A stretch of DNA of 64,000 bases from Hypericibacter adhaerens (GCF_008728835.1 NZ_CP042582.1:2507001-2571000), one strand, 5' to 3'. Positions 46,211 to 55,709 are shown, counted from the stretch's first letter. Notes: generated from the letters alone by a model not told the origin. A program made the numbers and translations.

Positions 46211-47418
46211 TTCCGGTCGAGCAGGCGCAAAAGCAGATCTGCGCGGCCTTCCGGCCTCTGCCGGCCGAACAGGTCGGCTTGGCCGAGGCGCTGGGTCGCG
46301 TGCTGGCCGAGGAGGTGACGGCGCGCGTCAGCCATCCGCCCTTCGCCGTCTCGGCAATGGACGGCTATGCCGTGCGCGCCGCCGATGTGGCGACGGTGCC
46401 GGTGCGGCTCAAGCTGGTCGGTACGGCGCCGGCCGGCGGTCACTATGAGGGCCGCGTCGGGCCCGGCGAGGCGGTACGGATCCTGACGGGCGGTCCCCTG
46501 CCCGAGGGCGCCGACAGCATCGTCATCCAGGAAAACGCCCGGCGTGACGGCGACAGCGTCGAGCTGACCGCCGCGGCCGAGCCCGGCCGCCATATCCGGC
46601 CCCAGGGCCAGGATTTCGAGGCGGGCAAGCCGATCTTCCGGGCCGGGACGCGGATGACCGTGCGCGACATCGGGCTGGCGGCCGCCGCCAACCGCCCGTG
46701 GCTCAAGGTGCGCCGCCGCCCGCGGGTGGCGATCCTCAGCACCGGCGACGAGCTTTCCATGCCGGGCGAGCCGCTGGGGCCGGCCGGCATCGTCGGCTCC
46801 AACGGGCTGGCCCTCTCGGCCTTCGTGCGGGCCTGCGGCGGCGAGCCGGTCGATCTCGGCATCGCGCGCGACGACAGCGGCGTGCTCGCGGAGATGCTGG
46901 CCGGGGCCGCCGGCGCCGATCTCCTGCTCACCACCGGGGGCGCCTCGGTCGGCGATCACGACCTGGTCCAGGAGACGCTCCAGGCCCAGGGCATGAAGCT
47001 CGCTTTCTGGAAGATCGCCATGCGGCCGGGCAAGCCCGTCATGTTCGGACAGCTCGGCAGCACGCCGGTGCTGGGCCTGCCGGGCAACCCGGTTTCGGCC
47101 CTGGTCTGCTCCCTGCTCTTCGTGAAGCCCGCCTTCGCCGTCATGGAAGGCCGCGCGCCCGGTGGCGAGACCGAGACCGCCATCCTGGGCAGCGACCTCA
47201 AGGCCAACGACCAGCGCCAGGATTACCTGCGAGCCCGGCTCGGCCGCGATGCCGAGGGCAAGCTGGTCGCCCACCCCTTGGCGCGCCAGGACAGCGCCAT
47301 GATGGCGTTCCTCGCCCAGGCCGACGGGCTGGTGATCCGGCCGCCCCACGCGCCGGCCGCCAAGGCGGGCGAGATCGTCCCGGTCATCCGCTTCCCCAGC
47401 GACCTGCTGGGCATCTGA
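46207..47418 (+). CDS. moeA: Molybdopterin molybdenumtransferase MoeA
   Basis: This 403-residue protein has [20 protein letters not shown] near residues 40-60, [20 protein letters not shown], the central [20 protein letters not shown] and [20 protein letters not shown]. The Mo-inserting domain follows with [20 protein letters not shown] and [10 protein letters not shown]. It inserts molybdate into adenylated molybdopterin. It is coupled to moaC by a 4-base overlap and ends 71 bases before the LexA box. Confidence 0.95.
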   Translation: MIPVEQAQKQICAAFRPLPAEQVGLAEALGRVLAEEVTARVSHPPFAVSAMDGYAVRAADVATVPVRLKLVGTAPAGGHYEGRVGPGEAVRILTGGPLPEGADSIVIQENARRDGDSVELTAAAEPGRHIRPQGQDFEAGKPIFRAGTRMTVRDIGLAAAANRPWLKVRRRPRVAILSTGDELSMPGEPLGPAGIVGSNGLALSAFVRACGGEPVDLGIARDDSGVLAEMLAGAAGADLLLTTGGASVGDHDLVQETLQAQGMKLAFWKIAMRPGKPVMFGQLGSTPVLGLPGNPVSALVCSLLFVKPAFAVMEGRAPGGETETAILGSDLKANDQRQDYLRARLGRDAEGKLVAHPLARQDSAMMAFLAQADGLVIRPPHAPAAKAGEIVPVIRFPSDLLGI

Positions 47419-47475
47419 CATCGCCGCGACGGCCCTGGCCGCCCCTGGCAGGCCCCGGTGGGCTGTGGAAAACCC

Positions 47476-47504
47476 TTGACCCCTGTCAGGAACCAAACTA
47501 GAAC
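47476..47504 (+). promoter_or_regulatory. lexA promoter with LexA box (GTTC-N7-GTTC)
   Basis: TTGACC (47476-47481), 17 bases, TAGAAC (47499-47504). GAACCAAACTAGAAC at 47490-47504 is the reverse-strand form of the alphaproteobacterial SOS box GTTC-N7-GTTC and covers the -10. LexA bound here would block its own transcription. Confidence 0.8.
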
Positions 47505-47574
47505 GTGTGTCGTCGTTTAGGTTTTGTTCCATATCTTGGGGTGCCGGTTCATCCGGTCGCGAGGGAAGCCATCC

Positions 47575-48282
47575 ATGCTGACGCGCAAGCAGAACGAGCT
47601 CCTGCATTTCATCAACAAACGCCTGACCGAAGCGGGCGTTTCTCCCTCGTTCGATGAGATGAAGGAAGCGCTGGGGCTGAAATCCAAGTCCGGTATCCAC
47701 CGCCTGATCACGGGCCTCGAGGAGCGCGGCTTCATCCGCCGCCTGCCCCACCGGGCCCGGGCGCTGGAGGTGCTCAAGCTGCCCGATGCGGTCGGGATCA
47801 CCGCCTCGACCCGGCCGACCGCCACCGGCTTCGCGCCGACCGTCATCCGCGGCGACTTCGCCGGCGCGCTTCCGGGCGCGCCCCTCGCCCGCGATGCCGA
47901 AGCCGTGCAGCTTCCCCTCTATGGCCGGATCGCGGCCGGCACGCCGATCGAGGCGCTGCGGGACAGCTCGAACTTCGTCGACATCCCCGCCGGCCTCCTG
48001 GGCCGCGGCGAGTATTACGCCCTCGAGGTCGACGGCGATTCGATGATCAATGCCGGCATCCTCGACGGCGACACGGTCGTGATCGAGCGCTGCGACAATG
48101 CCGATAACGGCACCATCGTGGTGGCCCTGGTCGACAACAACGAGGCCACCTTGAAGCGGTTGCGCCGCAAGGGTGATTCGATCGCGCTCGAGCCCGCCAA
48201 CCCGACCTACGAGACCCGCATCTTCGGCCCCGACCGGGTCCGGGTGCAGGGCCGTCTGATCGGGCTGCTGCGCCGCTACTGA
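47575..48282 (+). CDS. lexA: LexA repressor/protease
   Basis: This 235-residue protein has an N-terminal winged HTH ([39 protein letters not shown]). The C-terminal S24 peptidase domain has the Ala-Gly cleavage site [13 protein letters not shown], the catalytic Ser in [16 protein letters not shown] and Lys in [18 protein letters not shown] 47575 has GAGGGAAG upstream. It represses SOS genes, including itself through 47490-47504, and may act at the second box at 22805-22819. Confidence 0.97.
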   Translation: MLTRKQNELLHFINKRLTEAGVSPSFDEMKEALGLKSKSGIHRLITGLEERGFIRRLPHRARALEVLKLPDAVGITASTRPTATGFAPTVIRGDFAGALPGAPLARDAEAVQLPLYGRIAAGTPIEALRDSSNFVDIPAGLLGRGEYYALEVDGDSMINAGILDGDTVVIERCDNADNGTIVVALVDNNEATLKRLRRKGDSIALEPANPTYETRIFGPDRVRVQGRLIGLLRRY

Positions 48283-48313
48283 GCGGCGACCTGTCCCCGC
48301 TCCTGCCCTTATT

Positions 48314-48393
48314 GCCATCCCCGCGAAAGCGGGGACCCATCTCGATCCAGGTCACCAAGCTTGGAGTTGGAGTCCCGCTTTCGCGGGGATGAC
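48314..48393. repeat. Family A palindromic repeat, copy 3
   Basis: GCCATCCCCGCGAAAGCGGG (left) and GTCCCGCTTTCGCGGGGATG (right) form imperfect arms with the same GAAA-capped hairpins; the interior has CATCTCGATCCAG. It lies between the convergent lexA and hyfI genes and could end transcription in both directions. Confidence 0.85.
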
Positions 48394-48472
48394 ATTGGAA
48401 GGTAGCCCTGCAGCGGCAGCCAGCGCTGGGCTCTCCCGCCACGGGGAAGGGAAAACTACGGCGCCGGCTGCC

Positions 48473-49000
48473 TCAGCGGTTCCGGACCTTGTCCATGTCG
48501 AGCAGCGCGATCAGCCCCTTGAGGAGCTGGAGCGGGCTCGGCGGGCAGCCGCGGATATGGAGGTCGACCGGGATCGCGGCCGAGACCCCGCCCAGGCAGG
48601 CATAGCCGCCCGCGAACATCCCGCCATCGAGCGCGCAATCGCCGGCCGCCACGACCCATTTGGGATCGGGCGTCGCGCGATAGGTGCGCTCGAGGGCCGT
48701 CTGCATGTTGCGCGTCACCGGTCCCGTCACCAGCAGCACGTCGGCATGGCGCGGCGAGGCCACGAAACGCAGGCCGAAGCGCTCGAGATCGTAGAACGGG
48801 TTGCCCAGCGCATGGATCTCGAGCTCGCAACCGTTGCAGGAGCCGGCATCGATCTCGCGGATCGAGAGGCTGCGGCCGAGCTTGCGCCGGGCGCTGCGCT
48901 GGAGGGCGGCCGCCAGTTCGGCCAGCGCCGCGTCCTCGGGCTCGGGCGCCGGCTCCGTCAGCGCGCCCTTCACGAGGTTGTCGAACAGGATCCGGTGCAT
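48473..49000 (-). CDS. hyfI: NuoB/HyfI-like small subunit of an energy-converting complex
   Basis: This 175-residue protein has a 4Fe-4S ligand set like complex I NuoB: GSCNGCELEIHALGNPFYDL near residues 53-72, AAGDCALDGGMFAGGYACLG and HIRGCPPSPLQLLKGLIAL. It should hold the terminal Fe-S cluster next to the large subunit. ATG 49000 is 10 bases past the stop of the large-subunit gene. It is last in a six-gene operon. Electron donor and acceptor are not encoded nearby. Confidence 0.88.
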   Translation of the reverse strand: MHRILFDNLVKGALTEPAPEPEDAALAELAAALQRSARRKLGRSLSIREIDAGSCNGCELEIHALGNPFYDLERFGLRFVASPRHADVLLVTGPVTRNMQTALERTYRATPDPKWVVAAGDCALDGGMFAGGYACLGGVSAAIPVDLHIRGCPPSPLQLLKGLIALLDMDKVRNR

Positions 49001-49010
49001 GCCGATCGCC

Positions 49011-50516
49011 TCAGAGGTCGTGCCCCGAATAGGAGCAGTTGAAGGACTTATTGCAGAGCGGGAAGTCGGCGACGATGTTGCCCTCGATCGCCGCCTCCAG
49101 CAGCGGCCACTGGAACCAGGAGGGATCGCGCAGATGGCAGCGCGCGACCTTGCCGTCCGCGCCCAGCCGCAGCCAGGCCAGGATGTCGCCGCGGAAGCCT
49201 TCGACCATCGCCATGCCCTCGCCACCGGCGCCGGGGAGCGCCGTCCGAAGCTCACCCGCGGGCAGGCGGTCGAGGATCTGCTCGATCAGCGCCAGGCTCT
49301 GCTCCACCTCCCGGATCCGGATCCAGACCCGAGCGTTCACGTCGCCTTCGGTAAGCACCGTCACCTCGAAGGCGAGCTGGTCGTAAGGCGCATAGGGCAA
49401 GCTGCGCCGCGTGTCGAAATCCCGGCCCGAGGCCCGACCGATATAGCCGCCGCAGCCGAAACGCCGCGCCAGCTCCGGCTTCACCACGCCGGTGCTGACG
49501 GTGCGGTCCTGGAGCGAGGCGCTGTTGTCGTAGAGCTTGATCAGGGTCGGGAATTGCCGCCGCGCCTCGGCGACCAGGGCGCGGATCGCCGCGATCCCGT
49601 CGCTGCCGAGATCGGCCGCGACGCCACCGGGCAGGATGCGGTCGCGCATCAGGCGATGGCCGAAGCCGGTATTGGCCGCGCGCAGCACTTGCTCGCGCAG
49701 GGTCTGGCAATGGGCCTGCATCACGCTGAAGGAGGCATCGTTGCAGATGGCGCCGATATCGCCGAAATGGTTGGCAAGACGCTCCATCTCGGCCATGAGG
49801 GCCCGGAGCCAGACGGCGCGGGCCGGCGGCGCGATCTCCAGCGCGGCTTCGGCCGCCCGCGCGAAGGCCAGGGCATAAGCGACCGTGCTGTCGCCCGAGA
49901 CCCGGCCCGCGAGCTTGGCGGCGCGCTCCAGATCGGCACCCATCATCAGGCCGTCGATGCCTTTGTGGGTGTAGCCGAGGCGTTGCTCGAGGCGCACCAC
50001 GGCTTCGCCGTTCGCGGTGAAGCGGAAATGGCCGGGCTCGATGATGCCGGCGTGGACCGGCCCCACGGGGATCTGGTGCAGGCCCTCGCCTTCCGCGGCC
50101 AGGAACTCGTAAGGCCGCGCGGCCGCGGCCTCGCTGCGGTCCCCCAGCGGATGGCCATGGCCCCAGCGGCCATGATCGAGCCAGGGACGCTCGTCGGCAG
50201 CACCCTGGGGCGCCAGGCCGAAGAGGTCGTTCATCGTGCGTTCGAGCCGGATCGCCGGCGCATGCAGCGCGCCGATCGAGGGGAAGCGGCGGTCGGTGCA
50301 ATCGAGGGAGAGGACCGCGATCATTCCTTCCTGCGGATCGCGAAGCGCCATATGGGCCGCCGCCGCCTCGCCCCAGAGGCTGAGCAGCGTCCAGTCTCCC
50401 TCGGCGAGCCGCTGGCCCGCGAGCCGCCAGCGCTCGGCATCGACGGTGGCGCGCGGCCAAGGGCGGTGGTCCGGTGCGGGGCGGCCCTGTCGGATCAGCT
50501 CGGCCAATGTCGTCAT
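49011..50516 (-). CDS. hyfG: HyfG-like (NuoCD-type) large subunit lacking N-terminal Ni ligands
   Basis: This 501-residue fusion has an N-terminal NuoC-like domain (to about 130) and a NuoD/49-kDa-like domain with HQIPVGPVHAGIIEPGHFRF and LGYTHKGIDGLMMGADLERA. Where [NiFe] enzymes have R-x-C-G-x-C, this protein reads RVSGDS at residues 205-210, so both cysteines are replaced. The C-terminus has only PLCNKSFNCSYSGHDL, without the CxxC form. A hydrogenase reaction is therefore unlikely. The frame stays open upstream through hyfF, but ATG 50516 (MTTLAELIRQG) starts the family domain. Confidence 0.88.
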   Translation of the reverse strand: MTTLAELIRQGRPAPDHRPWPRATVDAERWRLAGQRLAEGDWTLLSLWGEAAAAHMALRDPQEGMIAVLSLDCTDRRFPSIGALHAPAIRLERTMNDLFGLAPQGAADERPWLDHGRWGHGHPLGDRSEAAAARPYEFLAAEGEGLHQIPVGPVHAGIIEPGHFRFTANGEAVVRLEQRLGYTHKGIDGLMMGADLERAAKLAGRVSGDSTVAYALAFARAAEAALEIAPPARAVWLRALMAEMERLANHFGDIGAICNDASFSVMQAHCQTLREQVLRAANTGFGHRLMRDRILPGGVAADLGSDGIAAIRALVAEARRQFPTLIKLYDNSASLQDRTVSTGVVKPELARRFGCGGYIGRASGRDFDTRRSLPYAPYDQLAFEVTVLTEGDVNARVWIRIREVEQSLALIEQILDRLPAGELRTALPGAGGEGMAMVEGFRGDILAWLRLGADGKVARCHLRDPSWFQWPLLEAAIEGNIVADFPLCNKSFNCSYSGHDL

Positions 50517-50527
50517 GACCGTCCTCC

Positions 50528-51976
50528 CTAGCCCAGCTGCGCCGCGACATGCTGGAACCAGGTCACCAGCGGCGGCGGCAGATAGACGCCGGCGATGCAG
50601 ACCAGGCTCAGATGCGCGAACATCGGCACGTAAGAGGCTTCGACCGGCGCCAGGCTGCCGGTGGGTTCGCCGAAGGCGAGCCCGCTCAGCCGCAGGAACA
50701 ACGCGCCGAAGGCGACCAGTATCCCGAACACCAGCGGGAGCGCCAGCAGCGGCTCGCGGGCGAAGGTCGAGCTCACCACCAGGAACTCGCTCATGAAGAT
50801 GCCGAGCGGCGGCATGCCGGCGATGGCGACGACGCCCAGCACCAGGCCCCAGCCCAGCACGGGATGGCTCTGAGTCAGGCCGCGGATGTCGGCGATCTTC
50901 TGCGTGCCCTTGACCTGGGCGATATGGCCGACCGCGAAGAAGATCGCCGATTTGGTCAGGCTGTGCATGGTCATGTGCAGGAGCCCGGCGAAATTGGCGA
51001 GCGGACCGCCCATGCCGAAGGCGAACGCGATGATGCCCATATGCTCGATCGAGGAATAGGCGAACATGCGTTTGATGTCGCGCCGGCGATAGAGCATGAA
51101 GGCCGCGAAGATCAGCGAGGTCAGTCCCATCGTGACCATCAGCGGGCCGGGATCGATCGCCGCGGGATTGGCCGCCAGCAGGATCTTGAAGCGCAGCACC
51201 GCATAGAGCGCCACGTTGAGGAGCAGGCCCGAAAGCACCGCCGAGATCGGCGTCGGGCCCTCGGCATGGGCATCGGGCAGCCAGGCATGGAGCGGCGCCA
51301 GGCCGACCTTGGTGCCGTAGCCGAGGATCAGGAAGATGAAGGCGACGTTGAGCAGCGCCGGATCGAAGCCCGCGACCTTCTGCACCACGACCGTCCAGAC
51401 CATGGCGTCGAGCCCTTCGCCGATGACGGGCCGCGCCGCCATATAGACGAGGATCGTGCCGAACAGCGCCAGCGCGATGCCGACGCTGCCGAGGATGAAA
51501 TATTTCCAGGCCGCCTCGATCGCCTCGTGCGTGCGGTAGATGCCGACCATCAGGATCGTGCTGAGGGTCGCGAGCTCGACCGCCACCCACATCAGGCCCA
51601 GATTGTTCGACAGCAGCGCCAGATTCATGCCGAACATCATGATCTGGTAGATCGCATGGTAGAACCGCAGATAGGCGGGCGTCAGCCGCCCGATCTCCAG
51701 CTCGTGCGCGATGTAGGTGGCGCTGAAGACCGAGGTGGTGAACCCCACGAAGCTGTTGAGCGCCAGGAAGACGATGTTGAGGTCGTCGACGAAGAGATAG
51801 CTGTCGGGCTCGGGCCGCTCGACGAACAGGAACAGGGCCGAGAGCAGCGTCAGCAGGCTCGCCAGCACGTTGAGCTGGGACGAGAGCCGGTAGCCCGGCA
51901 GCAGCGCCAGGACGCCCGCCGCGATCAGCGGGATGAAGAGAATGCCGGCCGTCGCGTCCACGTGAAAAGGGCTCAT
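50528..51976 (-). CDS. hyfF: HyfF-like (NuoN/Mrp-type) proton-channel subunit
   Basis: This 482-residue protein has about fourteen membrane helices. The antiporter-like core shows LGYGTKVGLAPLHAWLPDAH with conserved Lys and His, AEGPTPISAVLSGLLLNVAL and YSSIEHMGIIAFAFGMGGP. The charged residues in these helices form the ion path in complex I and related enzymes. It overlaps hyfE by 4 bases and lies 11 bases before hyfG. Confidence 0.9.
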   Translation of the reverse strand: MSPFHVDATAGILFIPLIAAGVLALLPGYRLSSQLNVLASLLTLLSALFLFVERPEPDSYLFVDDLNIVFLALNSFVGFTTSVFSATYIAHELEIGRLTPAYLRFYHAIYQIMMFGMNLALLSNNLGLMWVAVELATLSTILMVGIYRTHEAIEAAWKYFILGSVGIALALFGTILVYMAARPVIGEGLDAMVWTVVVQKVAGFDPALLNVAFIFLILGYGTKVGLAPLHAWLPDAHAEGPTPISAVLSGLLLNVALYAVLRFKILLAANPAAIDPGPLMVTMGLTSLIFAAFMLYRRRDIKRMFAYSSIEHMGIIAFAFGMGGPLANFAGLLHMTMHSLTKSAIFFAVGHIAQVKGTQKIADIRGLTQSHPVLGWGLVLGVVAIAGMPPLGIFMSEFLVVSSTFAREPLLALPLVFGILVAFGALFLRLSGLAFGEPTGSLAPVEASYVPMFAHLSLVCIAGVYLPPPLVTWFQHVAAQLG

Positions 51977-52635
51977 TGCTGCTCGCCCCGGAACTCGTCG
52001 AGCGCGCCCACATCCACCGTGTCGAACCGCTCCCGGATCCGGAACAGGAAGACGCCGATCACGATGAAGGCGATGAGGATCGAGAAGGCGACGCTGATCT
52101 CCACCACGAGCGGCATGCCCTTGGCACCCGTGGCCGCCAGGACCAGGCCGTTCTCCAGCGACATGAAGCCCACCACCTGGCTCACCGCGTTGCGCCGGGT
52201 GACCATGATGAGCAGGCCCAGCAGCAGCACGGAGAGCGCGAAGGCCAGGTCCTCGCGCGCCAGCGGGTCGGCCTCGGGCGTCACCCGCAGCATGACCACC
52301 ATGGAGAGACCCACCAAGGCCATGCCCGCCAGCATGGTCGAGCCGACCCCCACCACCGTCTCGATCTGCCGGTGGATGCCGAGACGGCTGATGATGCGGT
52401 GGAGCGCGATCGGGATCGCCATGCCCTTGAAGAAGAGCGCGATGGCGGCCGTGACATAGAGATGCGGCGCGTGCTGGACATAGGCCTGCCAGGCGACCGA
52501 GGCCGTCAGCACCACGGCATGCAGCGCGAACACGTTGAGCAGCGCGTAGAGCCGGTCCTGATAGAGCATCATGAAGCTCACCAGGACCAGGCTGCCGGCC
52601 AGCAGATGGGCGACGTCGAAGGAAAGGGTCCCCAT
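51973..52635 (-). CDS. hyfE: HyfE-like membrane subunit
   Basis: This 220-residue protein has about six to seven helices with AHLLAGSLVLVSFMMLYQDR at the start and a MALVGLSMVVMLRVTPEADP middle, plus VVGFMSLENGLVLAATGAKG, which resembles the NuoK-like part of HyfE. Its ATG directly abuts the hyfC stop. It probably joins the membrane arm between the pumping subunits. Confidence 0.88.
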   Translation of the reverse strand: MGTLSFDVAHLLAGSLVLVSFMMLYQDRLYALLNVFALHAVVLTASVAWQAYVQHAPHLYVTAAIALFFKGMAIPIALHRIISRLGIHRQIETVVGVGSTMLAGMALVGLSMVVMLRVTPEADPLAREDLAFALSVLLLGLLIMVTRRNAVSQVVGFMSLENGLVLAATGAKGMPLVVEISVAFSILIAFIVIGVFLFRIRERFDTVDVGALDEFRGEQQ

Positions 52636-53592
52636 CTAGAGGCTCCGCGAGACGAAGAGAAGCAGGGTGCCGAGCAGGCCCAGCATCAGGGCCGCGCCCA
52701 GGAATTCGGGAACACGGAAAACACGCATCTTGGCGATCGAGGTCTCGAACAGGGCGAGCAGGAAGCCGCCGACCGCGAGCTTGCCGAGGAAGGCCAAGGT
52801 GCCGATGGCATAGGCCGCGATCCCCTCCCCGTCCCGCGCCAGGCCCCAGGGCGCGAAGACGCAGGCGATCAGCGCGACATAGAGCTGGAGCTTCAAGGCC
52901 GAGGCCAGCTCGATCATGGCCAGGTGCCGGCCGGAATATTCCAGCACCATCGCCTCATGCACCATGGTGAGCTCGAGATGCGTCGCGGGATTGTCGACCG
53001 GGATGCGCGCATTCTCGGCGATCGCGACCATCACCAGCGCGATCAGCGCCAGGCCCAGCGAGACCCTGAGGCCCACGCCCGGCACGAGCATATGCTCCGC
53101 CATGGTCGCGAGCTGGGTCGAGCCGACGACGAGGGCCAGCGTGAACACGATCATGATCATGGCGGGCTCGGCCAGCGTGCCGATCAGCATCTCGCGGCTC
53201 GAGCCGATGCCGCCGAAGCTGGTGCCGATATCGAGGCCCGCCAGCGCCAGGAAGAACCGGGCGCTGCCCAGGAGCGCGATGATCGCGATCAGATCGGCCG
53301 ACCAGCTGAAGACGAGGCCCGTCGCGAAGGTCGGCACCAGGGCGGCCGCGACCCAGGTGGCGGCGAAGATCAGGTAGGGCGCCACGCGGAACAGCCAGGA
53401 GGCGTTCTCGGCCAGCACCACCTCCTTGCGCAGCAGCCGCAGCAGGTCGCGATAGGGTTGGAAGATCGACGGGCCCCGGCGGCGCAGCAGGCGGGCCTTG
53501 AGCTTGCGCACGAGCCCGGTGAAGAGCGGCGCCAGCACCAGCACCAGCACCATCTGGGCGCCCTGAACCGCGATGTCGGCGATCACGTCCAT
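52636..53592 (-). CDS. hyfC: HyfC-like (NuoH-type) membrane subunit
   Basis: This 318-residue protein has about eight helices. GLVRKLKARLLRRRGPSIFQ followed by PYRDLLRLLRKEVV is the conserved NuoH/HyfC cytoplasmic loop, and ARIPVDNPATHLELTMVHEA the later acidic loop that contacts the large subunit. ATG 53592 (MDVIADIAVQ) is chosen; the longer open frame into hyfB is a shadow. It overlaps hyfB by 10 bases. Confidence 0.9.
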   Translation of the reverse strand: MDVIADIAVQGAQMVLVLVLAPLFTGLVRKLKARLLRRRGPSIFQPYRDLLRLLRKEVVLAENASWLFRVAPYLIFAATWVAAALVPTFATGLVFSWSADLIAIIALLGSARFFLALAGLDIGTSFGGIGSSREMLIGTLAEPAMIMIVFTLALVVGSTQLATMAEHMLVPGVGLRVSLGLALIALVMVAIAENARIPVDNPATHLELTMVHEAMVLEYSGRHLAMIELASALKLQLYVALIACVFAPWGLARDGEGIAAYAIGTLAFLGKLAVGGFLLALFETSIAKMRVFRVPEFLGAALMLGLLGTLLLFVSRSL

Positions 53593-55589
53593 ATCGCGAC
53601 CACCAGCAGCAGGGAGATGAGGGCGAGGAAGACCAGGCTCAAGTAGCGGCGGATCGTCAGGAACTGGAGCCGGTTGAGCCGGTCGGCCGCCCACCAGATC
53701 GCATCGGCGACGGGCGCGTAGAGGAGCTCCCAGATGAGATCGCGGAGCCGCACCTGCAGCCGCGCCGGACGGAGATCGCCGGGAGCCGGCATCTCGACCC
53801 GCTCGCGGGCCCGGAACACGAGCGCGCCGAAGACGCGACGGATCGGCTGCGCGAAGCTGCTGGCGCTGTATTGCGTGACGGGGCTGGCCGAGGGGAAGCC
53901 GCAATCCCAGGCGGGCCCGCGCCGCAGCGCATGCGAGGCCAGGCGATGGATGCCGAGCACCGTGACCGAGGTCGAGAGCGCGATGAAGACGAAGACCAGG
54001 AGCCCGTTATAGGAGCTGCGGCTTTCGGCGATCGGCACGATCGAGAGCCATTCGCGCCCGAGCTGATGCGGCATCACATCGCCCGTCAAGAGCAGGACGG
54101 CGGGCCGCATGAAATCGATCAGCAGCCCCGGCAAAACGCCGGCGAAGAGACAGAGCGCCGCGAGCAGAATCATGGCCGCGAGCGAGAACCGATCCACCTC
54201 GTGCGCCGCGCCCACGGCCGGGCTGCGCGGGCGGCCGAGGAAGGTGATGCCGAAGGCGCGCACGAAGCAGGCGCCGGCCAGCGTCGCCGCCAGCGCCAGC
54301 AGGCCGCCGACCGCGGGAATCGCGAGCTTGAGCCCCCATTGCGGGATCTCGGGGCTCAGCAGGATGGCCTGGAAGGTCAGCCATTCGGAGACGAAGCCGT
54401 TGAGCGGCGGCAGGGCCGCGATGGCGGCCGAGCCGACGAGGAAGGTGAAGCTGGTGACCGGCATGCGGTGGATCAGCCCGCCGAGCTGCTCGATGTCGCG
54501 CAGTCCCGTCGCGGACAGGACCGATCCGGCCCCGAAGAAGAGCAGGCTCTTGAAGATCGTGTGGTTGAGGACGTGAAGCAGCGCCGCTGTCAGGGCCAGC
54601 GCCGCCGCCCAGTTCATCGCGTTGGCACGGAAGGCCAGCGCCAGGCCGATGCCGATGAAGATGATGCCGACATTCTCGACCGTGCTGTAGGCCAGCAGGC
54701 GCTTCAGATCCTGCTGCATCAGCGCATAGAGCACGCCCAAGGCCGCGGTGATGCCGCCCAGCGTGATCACGAGCAGGCTCCACCACCAGGCCGGCGCTCC
54801 CAGCAGGTCGAGCACGATGCGCAGGAACCCATAGATGGCGACCTTGGTCATGACGCCGCTCATCAGCGCCGAGACCGGGCTGGGGGCCGCGGGATGCGCC
54901 AGCGGCAGCCACACATGGAGCGGCACGAGGCCGGCCTTGGAACCGGCGCCCAGCAGCACGAGGATCAGGACCAGCGCCGCCACGCCGGGGGCAGGCTGGC
55001 CGGCGCGGATCGCGGCGAAGCTGTAGCCGCCATCGGGACCGGCCAGGAGGCCGAAGGCCAGCAGCAGGCAGAGCGTGCCGAAGCTCGCCATCAGCAGATA
55101 GATGGTCGCCGCGCGCCGGTTCTCGGGCTCGTGGTGATGCGCCATGACCAGCGCCCAGGAGGTCAGCGACATGAACTCCCAGGTGAGCAGGAAGGTGAAG
55201 GCGTCGTCGGCCATCACCACGAGATTCATGCCGGCCAGGAAGACCGGGAAGAACGGCATGACGCGTTGAGGCGCCGATTCATGCCGGCCGTAACCCATCG
55301 AGTAGAGGCTGGCGGCGGCACCGCCCAGATTGACGACCAGCAGGAAGAAGGCCGAGAGGGCGTCGATGCGGAAATGCGCGCCGAGCCAGGGCAGCGCCAG
55401 CGGCAGGGTCGTGGCCCAGGCCTCTTCCGCAGCGACGCGCAGGAAGGCGTTGGCGCCCGCCACGACGGATGCGATCAGGCAGAGCCCGTAGACCAGGCCA
55501 GTACTCGCCCTCGACCGCCCGAGAATGACGGCAAGCACCGCCACGCCCATCAGGACAGCGACACAACCCAGTCCGACGGCGGGCGGCAT
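53583..55589 (-). CDS. hyfB: HyfB-like (NuoL-type) proton-channel subunit
   Basis: This 668-residue protein has about sixteen helices. The antiporter core has LLTWEFMSLTSWALVMAHHH, GAGSKAGLVPLHVWLPLAHP (Lys and His), PSPVSALMSGVMTKVAIYGF and AYSTVENVGIIFIGIGLALA. It is first in the operon hyfB-C-E-F-G-I. Two inverted repeats lie upstream at 55606-55640 and 55710-55724. The same six-gene set is known in M. tuberculosis (Rv0082-Rv0087 region) and in Ehr-type loci of Proteobacteria. Confidence 0.9.
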   Translation of the reverse strand: MPPAVGLGCVAVLMGVAVLAVILGRSRASTGLVYGLCLIASVVAGANAFLRVAAEEAWATTLPLALPWLGAHFRIDALSAFFLLVVNLGGAAASLYSMGYGRHESAPQRVMPFFPVFLAGMNLVVMADDAFTFLLTWEFMSLTSWALVMAHHHEPENRRAATIYLLMASFGTLCLLLAFGLLAGPDGGYSFAAIRAGQPAPGVAALVLILVLLGAGSKAGLVPLHVWLPLAHPAAPSPVSALMSGVMTKVAIYGFLRIVLDLLGAPAWWWSLLVITLGGITAALGVLYALMQQDLKRLLAYSTVENVGIIFIGIGLALAFRANAMNWAAALALTAALLHVLNHTIFKSLLFFGAGSVLSATGLRDIEQLGGLIHRMPVTSFTFLVGSAAIAALPPLNGFVSEWLTFQAILLSPEIPQWGLKLAIPAVGGLLALAATLAGACFVRAFGITFLGRPRSPAVGAAHEVDRFSLAAMILLAALCLFAGVLPGLLIDFMRPAVLLLTGDVMPHQLGREWLSIVPIAESRSSYNGLLVFVFIALSTSVTVLGIHRLASHALRRGPAWDCGFPSASPVTQYSASSFAQPIRRVFGALVFRARERVEMPAPGDLRPARLQVRLRDLIWELLYAPVADAIWWAADRLNRLQFLTIRRYLSLVFLALISLLLVVAIWT

Positions 55590-55605
55590 TGCGTTACCTC
55601 TATCC

Positions 55606-55640
55606 GTCCGAAATGTCGCCCGGCGTCACCCGTTTCGGAC
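55606..55640. promoter_or_regulatory. Inverted repeat 17 bases upstream of hyfB
   Basis: GTCCGAAA (55606-55613) and TTTCGGAC (55633-55640) are perfect 8-bp arms with a 19-base spacer. It may be an operator or a leader stem for the hyf operon, which reads leftwards from 55589. Confidence 0.4.
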
Positions 55641-55709
55641 ATCCGGACAGGGCAGCTCTCCCCCCTTGCGGGGCCATCTCGGTCTTTTCACCGCCCATCG
55701 ATGCATTTC

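Noticed and set aside
49011-52013. A continuous 1000-codon minus-strand frame across hyfG and hyfF
   Set aside because: Only the last 501 codons (from ATG 50516) look like a protein family. The first half is an Arg/Gly/Ala-rich shadow of the well-supported HyfF frame.
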